From Phenylobacterium aquaticum (lineage in GTDB: Bacteria > Pseudomonadota > Alphaproteobacteria > Caulobacterales > Caulobacteraceae), in assembly GCF_947378715.1 (NCBI RefSeq), contig NZ_CANCLE010000019.1, positions 1-34,388 of the forward strand: a stretch of DNA of 34,388 bases, given 5' to 3'. This document shows, piece after piece, positions 7,728 through 15,293 of the stretch. Under the pieces are notes generated by a model. The model did not search any database and had not been told where the DNA came from. It saw only the letters and a program-made list of their open reading frames with translations. Position numbers and translations under genes: made by a program. Every line of letters starts with the position of its first letter. Position 1 is the stretch's first letter.

Positions 7728-8785
7728 GCCAGCCCGACCCGGCCTTCTGGGCCGGCAAGCGCATCCTGCTGACCGGCCATACGGGGTTCAAGGGCTCGTG
7801 GGCGGCGGTGTGGCTCCAGGCCCTGGGCGCCCAGGTCACCGGCCTGGCCCTGGCCCCCGACCAGACCCCGGCGCTTTATGAACTGGCGGGGGTGGGCGAC
7901 CTGGTCCGTTCGCGGATCGTCGACCTGCGCAGCCTCGACGCCCTGGCCGCCGCGCTGGAGGGTGAGACCTTCGATCTCGTTCTGCACATGGCCGCCCAGC
8001 CGATTGTCCGCGCTTCGATCGAGGATCCGATCGGCACCTTCGGCTCCAATGTGATGGGTACGGCGCATCTGCTGCAGGCGCTGCGGGCCCAGCCCGCCCT
8101 GCAGGCGGTGCTGGTGGTCACCTCCGACAAGGTCTACGCCAACGCCGAGACCGGCCGCGCCTTCGCCGAAGGCGACGCCCTGGGCGGCAAGGATCCCTAT
8201 TCGGCCTCCAAGGCGGCGGCCGAGATCATCGTCCAAAGCTTCGCCCGCAGCTTCTATGACCGGGCCGGTGTGCCGCTCGCCACCGCCCGGGGCGGCAATG
8301 TCATCGGCGGCGGCGACTTCTCCCGCGACCGGCTGGTGGCCGACATCGTCCGGGCGGGCCGCGGTCAGGGCGAGACCGTCCTGCGCCACCCGCAAGCCAC
8401 GCGACCCTGGCAGCATGTGCTCGACTGCGTCGCCGGCTATCTGGTCTATCTCCAGCGCCTGGCCCAGGACCGCGCCGCGCCGCGCGCCCTGAACTTCGGG
8501 CCCCGTCCTGGGGGCGCGGAGGTCACGGTCGGCCAGCTCGCCACCCGCGCGGTCGAGGCCCTGGGCGCCCGGCCCTGGCGCCACGAACCCGATCCCCAGT
8601 CGCTCGAAGCCCAGTCGCTCGGCATCGACGCCAGCCTAGCGCGCCAGGTGCTGGGCTTCGAAAGCCGGCTGGCGGCGCCTGACGCCGTGGACTGGACCAT
8701 GGATTGGTATCGGCGCGAGGCGGATGGGGAGGCGGCGCTCGCCTTGTGTCGCGAGCAGATTGCGCGCTACGGAAACCTGACATGA
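7724..8785 (+). CDS. rfbG: CDP-glucose 4,6-dehydratase
   Basis: A 353-residue extended short-chain dehydrogenase that converts CDP-glucose to CDP-4-keto-6-deoxyglucose using bound NAD. It shows the NAD loop in the family's characteristic form (LLTGHTGFKGSW), LHMAAQPIVRASIEDP, VVTSDKVY and the catalytic YSASK (in DPYSASKAAAEI). ARGGNVIGGGDFSRDRLVADI is typical of RfbG. The start is the GTG at 7724, inside the end of rfbF; longer readings upstream only run through rfbF in another frame. The length fits the family (about 355-360). No rfbH-type 3-dehydrase follows, so the route departs from the 3,6-dideoxyhexose pathway and the product probably goes to the C-methyltransferase next door. Confidence 0.96.
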   Translation: MSQPDPAFWAGKRILLTGHTGFKGSWAAVWLQALGAQVTGLALAPDQTPALYELAGVGDLVRSRIVDLRSLDALAAALEGETFDLVLHMAAQPIVRASIEDPIGTFGSNVMGTAHLLQALRAQPALQAVLVVTSDKVYANAETGRAFAEGDALGGKDPYSASKAAAEIIVQSFARSFYDRAGVPLATARGGNVIGGGDFSRDRLVADIVRAGRGQGETVLRHPQATRPWQHVLDCVAGYLVYLQRLAQDRAAPRALNFGPRPGGAEVTVGQLATRAVEALGARPWRHEPDPQSLEAQSLGIDASLARQVLGFESRLAAPDAVDWTMDWYRREADGEAALALCREQIARYGNLT

Positions 8786-10020
8786 CCTCGCTTGCCTGTC
8801 GCTTCTGCCATGCCCCCCTGACCCAGCTGTTCCTGGACCTGGGCGACCAGCCCCTGGCCAACAGCTATCTGACCCCAGCCCAGCTGGCGGCGGGGACAGA
8901 GCGCGCCTATCCCCTGCGCACCTGGGTCTGCGGAACCTGCTTCCTGGTCCAGGCCGAGGACCCGGTGGCGGCGGACGACATCTTCGACGAGGGCTACGCC
9001 TATTTCTCCTCCTATTCGGAGAGCTGGGTCGCCCACGCCAAGCGCTATGCGGCCGCGATGACCGCTCGCTTCAGCCTGGGGCCAAAGTCCCTGGTCATCG
9101 AGGTGGCCAGCAATGACGGCTATCTGCTGCAGCACTTCGTAGCCGCAGGCGTGCCCGTGCTGGGCATCGAGCCCACCGCCAATACGGCGGAAGCCGCCGT
9201 GGCGCGGGGCGTACCCACCGAGGTGATGTTCTTCAACGCCGCGACCGCTGGCGCGCTGGCGGCCCGGGGCGTGGCCGCCGACCTGATGGCGGGCAACAAT
9301 GTGCTGGCCCACGTGCCGGACATCGGCGACTTCGTGGCGGGCTTCCCCCTGGTGCTGAAGCCAGAGGGCGTGCTGACCTTCGAATTCCCGCACCTCCTGA
9401 ACCTCATCGAGAAGGTGCAGTTCGACACCATCTATCACGAGCACTTCAGCTATCTGTCGCTGCTGGCGGTGGAGAAGGTGTTGCGCGCCAACGGCATGCG
9501 CCCCTTCGACATCGAGCTCCTGCCCACCCATGGCGGATCGCTGCGGGTGTTCTGCGCCCATCTGGCGTCAAGCCATGCCGAGACCCAGGCCCTGCGGGAT
9601 CTGCGGGCCCGTGAGCACGCCGCCGGCCTGGACCGGCTGGAGACCTATGGCGGTTTCGCCCGGCAGGTCGAGGCCGTGCAACACGACTTCCTGGCCTTCC
9701 TCGCCAAGGCCAAGGCCGAGGGCAAGACGGTGGCGGCCTATGGCGCGGCGGCCAAGGGCAACACCTTCCTCAATTCCTGCGGTGTGACGGCGGCCGACAT
9801 CGTGGCGGCCTTCGACGCCAATCCCCACAAGCAGGACCGCTTCCTGCCCGGCAGTCACATCCCGACCCTTGCCCCGGCCAAGGTGGCCGAGATCCGTCCC
9901 GACTATCTGGTGATCCTGCCCTGGAACCTGAAGGACGAGATCATGGGGCAGCTGGGTCTGATCAAGGACTGGGGCGGCCAGTTCGTGGTCGCCACCCCGC
10001 GAACCGAGGTGATCGGCTGA
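8782..10020 (+). CDS. Nucleotide-sugar C-methyltransferase (TylCIII/NovU type)
   Basis: A 412-residue S-adenosylmethionine-dependent enzyme. The N-terminal zinc-binding part carries two Cys pairs (CRFC and CGTC). The central Rossmann domain has the SAM loop (VIEVASNDGYLLQHF). The family's YHEHFSYLS motif follows, and the C-terminal nucleotide-binding half contains YGAAAKGNTFLNSCGV. This domain order is that of enzymes that methylate C3 of 4-keto-6-deoxy sugars. The start at 8782 overlaps the rfbG stop (ATGA). Here the keto-sugar is presumably CDP-linked, since the two preceding genes make CDP-4-keto-6-deoxyglucose, whereas characterised relatives mostly use dTDP sugars. The carbon that is methylated cannot be read from sequence. 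Confidence 0.88.
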   Translation: MTSLACRFCHAPLTQLFLDLGDQPLANSYLTPAQLAAGTERAYPLRTWVCGTCFLVQAEDPVAADDIFDEGYAYFSSYSESWVAHAKRYAAAMTARFSLGPKSLVIEVASNDGYLLQHFVAAGVPVLGIEPTANTAEAAVARGVPTEVMFFNAATAGALAARGVAADLMAGNNVLAHVPDIGDFVAGFPLVLKPEGVLTFEFPHLLNLIEKVQFDTIYHEHFSYLSLLAVEKVLRANGMRPFDIELLPTHGGSLRVFCAHLASSHAETQALRDLRAREHAAGLDRLETYGGFARQVEAVQHDFLAFLAKAKAEGKTVAAYGAAAKGNTFLNSCGVTAADIVAAFDANPHKQDRFLPGSHIPTLAPAKVAEIRPDYLVILPWNLKDEIMGQLGLIKDWGGQFVVATPRTEVIG

Positions 10021-10556
10021 TGCGCTTCGCCCCGACCGAGATCGCCGGGGTGGTGCTGGTCGACCTCGATCCGGCGGCGGATGACCGTGGCCATTTCGCC
10101 CGGCTGCACTGCGCCCGGGATTTCGCCGATGCCGGCCATCCCTTCACGCCCTTGCAGACCAGCCTGTCGCACAACACCGCCGCCCTGACCCTGCGCGGCA
10201 TGCATTATCAGGATGCGCCGCACGAGGAGGCCAAGCTGGTGCGGGTCACCCGGGGACGGATCTTCGACGTGGCGGTTGACCTGCGGCCGGACAGCCCGAC
10301 CTTTCGGCGCTGGACCGGCGCCGAGCTCTCCGCCGACAACGGCCGGGCGCTGCTGATCGGACCAGGTCTCGCCCACGGATTCCTGACCCTGGAGGACCAG
10401 ACCGACGTCCTCTACCAGATCGACCGGCTGTTCGAGCCCGGCCATGGCCAGGGCTTGCGCTGGGACGATCCGGCCTTGGCCATCGCCTGGCCGGCGCGGC
10501 CCCGGGTGATCTCCGGGCGCGATGCGACCTATCCGGATCTCGTGGTCCAGGCCTAG
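10020..10556 (+). CDS. RmlC-like 4-keto-6-deoxysugar epimerase
   Basis: A 178-residue cupin of the dTDP-4-dehydrorhamnose 3,5-epimerase family. It has LRGMHYQ with the catalytic-base histidine, VRVTRGRIFDVAVDLRPDSPTF, GLAHGFLTLED and GLRWDDPALAIAWP, all colinear with RmlC. Where RmlC proteins usually have a Tyr-Tyr pair before a Pro (DYYAP-like), this protein reads DRLFEP, so a tyrosine often used as general acid appears to be missing. It may therefore epimerise only one carbon or act on a C-methylated substrate. The start overlaps the methyltransferase stop (TGATG). The likely substrate is the CDP-linked, C-methylated keto-sugar; dTDP-sugar genes are absent from the window. Confidence 0.88.
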   Translation: MRFAPTEIAGVVLVDLDPAADDRGHFARLHCARDFADAGHPFTPLQTSLSHNTAALTLRGMHYQDAPHEEAKLVRVTRGRIFDVAVDLRPDSPTFRRWTGAELSADNGRALLIGPGLAHGFLTLEDQTDVLYQIDRLFEPGHGQGLRWDDPALAIAWPARPRVISGRDATYPDLVVQA

Positions 10557-10565
10557 GATAGGGCC

Positions 10566-11057
10566 ATGCTGAAGATCGATCCCACCGCGCACGTGTCGCC
10601 CCTGGCGGACATCGAGGTCTCGGTGCGCGGCACCCTGATCCAGGTGGGGGCGCGGTCGATGATCGACGCCTTCGTCAAGATCAAGCCGGCGGGTGGGTCG
10701 GGCGACGTGGTGATCGGCGAGGACGTGGCGATCAATTCCGGCACGGTGATCTATACCGGCAACGGGGTGGTGATCGGCGACGCCTCCATGCTGGCGGCCA
10801 ATTGCACGCTGGCCCCCACCAACCATGAGTTCAAGGACACCCGCCGCCGCATCCGCGACCAGGGCTTCCAGCCCAGCCGGGGCGGCATCGTCATCGGCCA
10901 GGACGTCTGGCTGGGCGCCAATGTGGTGGTGCTGGATGGCGCGGTGATCGGCGACGGCTGCGTGGTGGCCGCCGGCTCCGTGGTGCGCGGCGAGCTTGAG
11001 CCCTATTCGATCTATGCGGGATCGCCGGCCCGCCGGCTGGGGCCGCGCGGCGGATGA
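10566..11057 (+). CDS. Left-handed beta-helix acyltransferase (WbbJ-like)
   Basis: A 163-residue hexapeptide-repeat protein, probably an O- or N-acetyltransferase for a sugar. The hexapeptide pattern begins near residue 8 (AHVSPLADIEVSV) and returns as VVIGEDVAINSG, VVIGDASMLAAN and IVIGQDVWLGANVVVLDGAVIGDGCVVAAGSVV. The loop NHEFKDTRRRI carries the usual catalytic-type histidine, and the end YSIYAGSPARRLG is standard for maltose/galactoside-acetyltransferase-like enzymes. AGGATAGGG lies just before the ATG. It starts 9 bases after the epimerase stop and overlaps the next gene (ATGA). Its place suggests that it acetylates the branched sugar made by this operon. Confidence 0.87.
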   Translation: MLKIDPTAHVSPLADIEVSVRGTLIQVGARSMIDAFVKIKPAGGSGDVVIGEDVAINSGTVIYTGNGVVIGDASMLAANCTLAPTNHEFKDTRRRIRDQGFQPSRGGIVIGQDVWLGANVVVLDGAVIGDGCVVAAGSVVRGELEPYSIYAGSPARRLGPRGG

Positions 11058-11860
11058 GCCTGACCACGGTCATCGGCGCCCAGGGTTTCGTCGGCGCGCG
11101 GGTGGTCGCCAGGCTGGCCGCCGAGGGCGCCGACGTGTTCGCCCCGGCCAAGGGCGACCCGGCCCTGTTCGAGCGCGACCTGGGCCAGGTGATCTATTGC
11201 GCCGGCCTCACCGCCGACTACATCCAGCGGCCCTTCGACACGGTGTCGGCCCATGTCGAGCTGGTCAGCCGCATGGCGCGCCAGGCCCGCTTCGAGCGCT
11301 TCGTCTATCTCTCCTCGATCCGGCTCTATGACAGCGCCGGCGACGATGTCGGCCGCGAGACCGCGCCTCTGTCCCTGGCCGTCGACAATCCGCGCAGCCT
11401 CTATGACCTCTCCAAGGCGCTGGGCGAGAACCTCACCCTGACCCAGATGGGCGGGCGCGGGACGGTGGCGCGGCTGGCCAATGTCTATGACGCGGGCCCC
11501 GCCGACCCCGGCTTTCTGTCGGAATGGCTGGCCCGGGCCGCCACGACGCGGGACATTGAACTCGACTCCAGCCCGGCCGTGACCCGCGACTATGTGCATG
11601 CGGACGATGTGGCCGAGGCCCTGATCCGGATGGCCAAGGATGGCGAGGGCGTGATCAATGTCGCCAGTGGCCAGCTGGTCAGCAACGCTGATCTGGCGGC
11701 CTGCTTCGAGGCCGGGGGCTGGCGAATCCGCTTCCGTCGGCAGGACCAACTGAGCCCGCCGCCCCGGATTGATATCGACCGGCTGCGGGCCCTTGGCCTC
11801 GCGCCTCGCGGGGTGAAGGATCACGTGGCCGCCTATCTTCGCGAGCTGTCGAACCGATGA
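11054..11860 (+). CDS. NAD-dependent epimerase/dehydratase, probable 4-ketoreductase
   Basis: A 268-residue extended short-chain dehydrogenase. The dinucleotide loop is in the N-terminal strand (VIGAQGFVGARVV, GxxGxxG). FVYLSSIRLYD and the catalytic YDLSK (in RSLYDLSKALGE) follow, then RLANVYD and RDYVHADDVAEAL. It is short for the family (usually 300 or more residues), with a trimmed substrate domain. In this operon the missing activity for a finished 6-deoxy sugar is reduction of the C4 ketone, and this gene is the natural candidate. An epimerase role cannot be ruled out. Start and stop overlap both neighbours by four bases (ATGA). Confidence 0.85.
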   Translation: MSLTTVIGAQGFVGARVVARLAAEGADVFAPAKGDPALFERDLGQVIYCAGLTADYIQRPFDTVSAHVELVSRMARQARFERFVYLSSIRLYDSAGDDVGRETAPLSLAVDNPRSLYDLSKALGENLTLTQMGGRGTVARLANVYDAGPADPGFLSEWLARAATTRDIELDSSPAVTRDYVHADDVAEALIRMAKDGEGVINVASGQLVSNADLAACFEAGGWRIRFRRQDQLSPPPRIDIDRLRALGLAPRGVKDHVAAYLRELSNR

Positions 11861-12510
11861 AACTGATCGATCACACGCCGGCCAGCCTGGCCGACTACAC
11901 CGCCGCCCAGACCGCGGGCGTCGTCCCCGACGGCAGCCGTGACGCCATGGCCGCCGTGATCGGCCGGCACGTGGACGAGGCCCTGGCGAGGGTCGGCCAC
12001 TGCATTGACAACGTGGCCATGTGGCGGCCGGGCGAGTTCAATTATCTGCACTCGTCGCAATATTGTATCTATTTGTATTATCTAGCGAATACGATCTGGA
12101 AGCGGGAGGCCGACGGCCCCGCCGCCACCCGCCTGTTCCTGTTGAACAAGGCGCTGAACGCCATCGATCTGTTCTATGAGATCGAGATGCCGAAGGTGTT
12201 TTTCATCGGCCACAGCGTCGGCATCGTACTGGCCAAGGCGAGCTATGGCGAACATCTGGTGCTCTACCAGAACTCGACGGTCGGGCGTCACCGGGCGGAT
12301 ATTCCGGTCGTCGGCGAGGGGGTGATCATCTATCCGAACAGCGCCGTCATCGGCCGCTCAAGGGTGGGCGACGGCGCGGTCCTGTCGCAAGGCGCGCGGG
12401 TGGTGAACGCCGAGGTGCCGGCCCGCTCCATGGCGTTCCCCGGCGAGAATGGCGGCCTGACCTTCCGCCCCGCCCCCAGCGATCTGCTGTCGGACTATTT
12501 CAGAATCTAG
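11857..12510 (+). CDS. Serine-acetyltransferase-like hexapeptide acyltransferase
   Basis: A 217-residue protein with a helical N-terminal half and a C-terminal left-handed beta-helix (KASYGEHLVLYQNSTVGRH, VVGEGVIIYPNSAVIGRSRVGDGAVLSQGARV), close in layout to CysE-type serine acetyltransferases. It lies at the end of a sugar operon, so an acyl transfer to a sugar or amino-sugar is more likely than cysteine synthesis, but the acceptor is unknown. Codons 62-81 (12040-12099) are strikingly AT-rich for this genome (TAT, TTG, CTA, AAT), a cluster of rare codons over the segment from NYLHSS to NTIW. The start overlaps the previous stop (ATGA). It converges with the TPR glycosyltransferase gene, 21 bases away, with no obvious terminator between. 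Confidence 0.78.
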   Translation: MKLIDHTPASLADYTAAQTAGVVPDGSRDAMAAVIGRHVDEALARVGHCIDNVAMWRPGEFNYLHSSQYCIYLYYLANTIWKREADGPAATRLFLLNKALNAIDLFYEIEMPKVFFIGHSVGIVLAKASYGEHLVLYQNSTVGRHRADIPVVGEGVIIYPNSAVIGRSRVGDGAVLSQGARVVNAEVPARSMAFPGENGGLTFRPAPSDLLSDYFRI

Positions 12511-12531
12511 GTCAGGGCCGCCAGGTGCGTC

Positions 12532-14838
12532 TCAGGCGGTCGCGGTCTTCTTGCCGACCCGGGCCGCCTCCACGGTCTTGGCGATCAGGTTGTAGAAGTC
12601 CCGGGCGAAGGCCTCGGTCTGGCCGAGCGGGCCCTCGATCATGCGCTGACGGATGACCGGACGCAGGGCGCGGCGGCGTTCGGGATCGGCCGCCAGGGCG
12701 GCAGCGATATCGATAAACCCCTCGAGGCTGTCGGCGCACAGATCGCCCAGGTCGACATTGTTCAGGATCGAATAGCTCAGCCGTTCAAAGAACGCCTCCC
12801 CGACCAGGCTGACCACCGGAACCCCCATCCACAGGGCCTCGCAGGTGGTGGTGCCCCCGGTCAGGGGGAAGGTGTCCAGGCTGATGTCGATGTCGTTGTA
12901 GTAGGGCATGTGGCCGCCGCGCACCGCCTTGAAGACGATGCGATCCGGGGTGACGCCCTCGGCCTGCAGAACCCGGGTGATGTTGCCCCGGAAGATCGGC
13001 GAGGCGCATTCCGGTCGCACGAACATGATCCGGGAATCGGGCACGCGCATCAGCACCTGGCCCCAGGTGGAGAGCGCCTTGCGGGTGTATTTGTAGGGAT
13101 TGTTGGCTGTGCCGAAGGTCAGGACCCCTTCGCGGTCCTGAGGGATGTCCGGCTTGTTCTCCATCGCTTCGCGGAAGATCTGGCGGCCCAGGGCGATCCA
13201 GGTCCGGGGCATGACCAGCGGGGTCTCGATCAACAGCTCGGGGCGGGGCGGGGCGTTGAACGGGTCGCAGATCAGATGGTCGATGGTCTCCAGCCCGGCG
13301 GAGTGCGGATAGCCCAGCCAGCTGGCCTGCAGGGGCGCCGCGCCATAGGCCATGGCCGACAGCTTGTTCATGTGGGTGCTGCCGCCGAGCTCGATCAGCA
13401 TGTCCAGGCCGTCGTCGGCGATCAGCTGGGCGGCCTCGCGGGCCGACACATCCTTGGCCCAGCGGAAGGCGGTGACCTTGGAGGTGATGAAGTCCTGGAT
13501 CTCGTCGCTGGCGCCTTCGGAGAAGGAATAGCAGAACACCTCGAAGCGCTCGCTATCCAGGTGTTCGAACAGGGGCAGGGCGAAATAGGCCACAGGGTGG
13601 CGGCGCAGGTCCGAGGACATGAAGCCCAGGCGGTACTTGCCCGAGGCCGGCGGACCCTTTGGCCGGCGGATCGGGGCCTTCCTGGCGCCGGCCACGGCCA
13701 TGGCGCCCCACTGGCGGTGCTGTTCGAGCAGCTCCAGGCGGTCGGCGTCGTCCGCCCCCCGGGCCAGCTGGGCCAGCAGGGCGGTGTGCTTGCCGCCCTT
13801 CACGAAGCGCCGGCCGACCTCGGCGAAGGAGCCGAGCGAGTCGACATCATCAAAGGCGCAGAGCCGGGCATAGACCTCGTTGGCGACCTTCAGCTCGCCG
13901 GATTTCATCCTGTCCGGGGTCACCGAGTTGCGGATCAGGTGATAGGCTTCCTCCAGATGCCGGGCCTCCTTGGGCCCGCGGGCGCGGTCCAGGCTCTCGG
14001 CCAGGGCGAAGACGTAGTCGGAGTTCTTCGGCGCCAGCTCCACGGCGCGGCGCAGATGCACCAATCCGCGTTCACGGTCGTAGTCCGAGATCACCGAGCC
14101 CAGGCTGTGATGGACCCAGGCCTCGCCGTCATGGGCCGGCAGCAGGCTTTCCAGCAGGGTCTCGGCCACCCGCAGCTGATGCATCTGGCGCAGCAGCTTC
14201 ACCTTGGCTTCCAGAGCCTTCATGTTCCCCGGATTGGCGGCGATGCCGCTGTCGATCGCCTCGAGCGCCTCGGCGGTCTTGCCCTGTTCCGACAGACAGC
14301 CGGCCAGGTCGCACCAGGCGTCGACATTGGCCTTGTCGATCGCCAGGGCCTGGCGGAACTTGGTGATCGCCTGATCGCCGCGATCCTGATGCCGCAGGGC
14401 GACGCCCAGCAGCCGGACATATTCGGCGTTGCGCGGGAATCTGCGCGTCAGCTGCAGGAAGATCTTGGCCGCCGCGGCGCCATTGAGCATGTCGTTGTGA
14501 ACATTGGCCAGATTGGCCAGGATGTTCTCGTTGTTCGGCGACCGCTTCGCGAGCTCGATGAACACCGCCAGCGCCTCTTCAAGGCGCTTGGCGCGGCGCA
14601 GCATCACGCCCTTCAGGTTCAGGATCTCCAGGTCGCCAGGATATGCAAGCAGGCCCTTGTCGGCCCAGTCGGCGCCGTCGGCGTGACGACCCAGGCGATA
14701 ATGCTGCAGCAGAATGTTGCGGTAGACCGTGACGGGCTGGCCGGGCGCCTCGGTCAGCAGAGCCCCGAGCAGATCAATCGCCTCGGCCCGCTGACCCGCC
14801 TCGATCAGGGCCTGAGCCCGCTGCAGTCGACTGTCCAT
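12532..14838 (-). CDS. TPR-domain glycosyltransferase, GT41/SPINDLY-like
   Basis: A 768-residue protein with two parts. Residues 1 to about 330 are tetratricopeptide repeats (for example AVFIELAKRSPNNENILANLANVH and AITKFRQALAIDKANVDAWCDLAGCLSEQG), which bind protein substrates. From about 400 to the end is a GT41 (O-GlcNAc-transferase-like) catalytic region: LGFMSSDLRRHPVAYFALPLFEHLD, DMLIELGGSTHMNKL, ASWLGYPHSAGLETIDHLICDP, and TGGTTTCEALWMGVPVVSLVG. These enzymes usually attach a sugar to Ser/Thr of proteins in the cytoplasm; Caulobacter FlmG, which modifies flagellins, has this layout. GGAAGGA at 14843-14849 just before the ATG at 14838 fixes the start; the frame extends 24 residues upstream without support. 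The target may be flagellin or another exported protein such as the nearby RTX protein; this is inference. Confidence 0.87.
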   Translation of the reverse strand: MDSRLQRAQALIEAGQRAEAIDLLGALLTEAPGQPVTVYRNILLQHYRLGRHADGADWADKGLLAYPGDLEILNLKGVMLRRAKRLEEALAVFIELAKRSPNNENILANLANVHNDMLNGAAAAKIFLQLTRRFPRNAEYVRLLGVALRHQDRGDQAITKFRQALAIDKANVDAWCDLAGCLSEQGKTAEALEAIDSGIAANPGNMKALEAKVKLLRQMHQLRVAETLLESLLPAHDGEAWVHHSLGSVISDYDRERGLVHLRRAVELAPKNSDYVFALAESLDRARGPKEARHLEEAYHLIRNSVTPDRMKSGELKVANEVYARLCAFDDVDSLGSFAEVGRRFVKGGKHTALLAQLARGADDADRLELLEQHRQWGAMAVAGARKAPIRRPKGPPASGKYRLGFMSSDLRRHPVAYFALPLFEHLDSERFEVFCYSFSEGASDEIQDFITSKVTAFRWAKDVSAREAAQLIADDGLDMLIELGGSTHMNKLSAMAYGAAPLQASWLGYPHSAGLETIDHLICDPFNAPPRPELLIETPLVMPRTWIALGRQIFREAMENKPDIPQDREGVLTFGTANNPYKYTRKALSTWGQVLMRVPDSRIMFVRPECASPIFRGNITRVLQAEGVTPDRIVFKAVRGGHMPYYNDIDISLDTFPLTGGTTTCEALWMGVPVVSLVGEAFFERLSYSILNNVDLGDLCADSLEGFIDIAAALAADPERRRALRPVIRQRMIEGPLGQTEAFARDFYNLIAKTVEAARVGKKTATA

Positions 14839-15187
14839 GCGATCCTTCCCCGGGGGAGAGCGCCTTGCGGGCCCGTTCCGACGCATAGGGCGAGGCCATG
14901 GCGGGATCAAGGTCGCCCCGGGCCGCGCCGTTCGCGGAGAACCGCAGCTTCAGGACCAGGATGGCGCCGGACAGCATCAGGCAGACCCCATTGGACGCCG
15001 CGACCGGCCAGCTGGAGGTCATCAGCCCATAGGCGATCCACAGGCTGAACCCGGCGACCATCACCACATAGGTGCGAAGTGACACTGCGCTGGCGTCGCG
15101 CTCGGCCAGGATCTTGGCGATCTGCGGGGCGAAGCTGGCCATGGAGCACAGCGCCGCGAGCGTTCCGATGAGGTTGGCGGCGGACAC
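14774..15187 (-). CDS. SemiSWEET/PQ-loop family small membrane protein
   Basis: The conserved core is about 85 residues with three predicted membrane helices: IGTLAALCSMASFAPQIAKIL (carrying the PQ-loop motif APQ), TYVVMVAGFSLWIAYGLM and ASNGVCLMLSGAILVLKL. This is the size and layout of SemiSWEET sugar transporters, which work as dimers. The GTG at 15187 places the first helix at the N terminus; no strong ribosome-binding site is seen. The reading frame continues some 50 residues beyond the last helix and overlaps the TPR gene start by 65 bases in another frame. That tail is Gly/Ser/Ala-rich and not family-like. The role could be sugar movement for the glycan genes, but this is a guess from context. 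Confidence 0.72.
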   Translation of the reverse strand: MSAANLIGTLAALCSMASFAPQIAKILAERDASAVSLRTYVVMVAGFSLWIAYGLMTSSWPVAASNGVCLMLSGAILVLKLRFSANGAARGDLDPAMASPYASERARKALSPGEGSHGQSTAAGSGPDRGGSAGRGD

Positions 15188-15235
15188 CCGGCGGAAACGG
15201 GCCCGCGCCCGCAAGGTTGCGATCCGGGCGCATGG

Positions 15236-15268
15236 AGAAAGGGCGCGGGAGGAGCCCCCCCGCGCCCT
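15236..15268 (-). terminator. Intrinsic terminator after the sulfate-binding protein gene
   Basis: AGGGCGCGGG (15240-15249) and CCCGCGCCCT (15259-15268) form a perfect 10-bp stem. Read on the minus strand the stem is followed by a short T-rich tail (TTTCT). It lies about 26 bases beyond the stop of the leftward sulfate-binding gene. Confidence 0.75.
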
Positions 15269-15293
15269 GGCCGCGTCGCGTGGGAAGGAACCG

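Noticed and set aside
10020..10556. Naming the epimerase rmlC and inferring dTDP-rhamnose synthesis
   Set aside because: No rmlA, rmlB or rmlD is present, and the operon begins with CDP-glucose enzymes. The protein also lacks the usual Tyr-Tyr segment.
12910..15048. A 712-residue open frame on the plus strand opposite the TPR transferase gene
   Set aside because: The minus-strand gene has clear TPR and GT41 motifs and a good ribosome-binding site; the plus-strand product shows no known family features.
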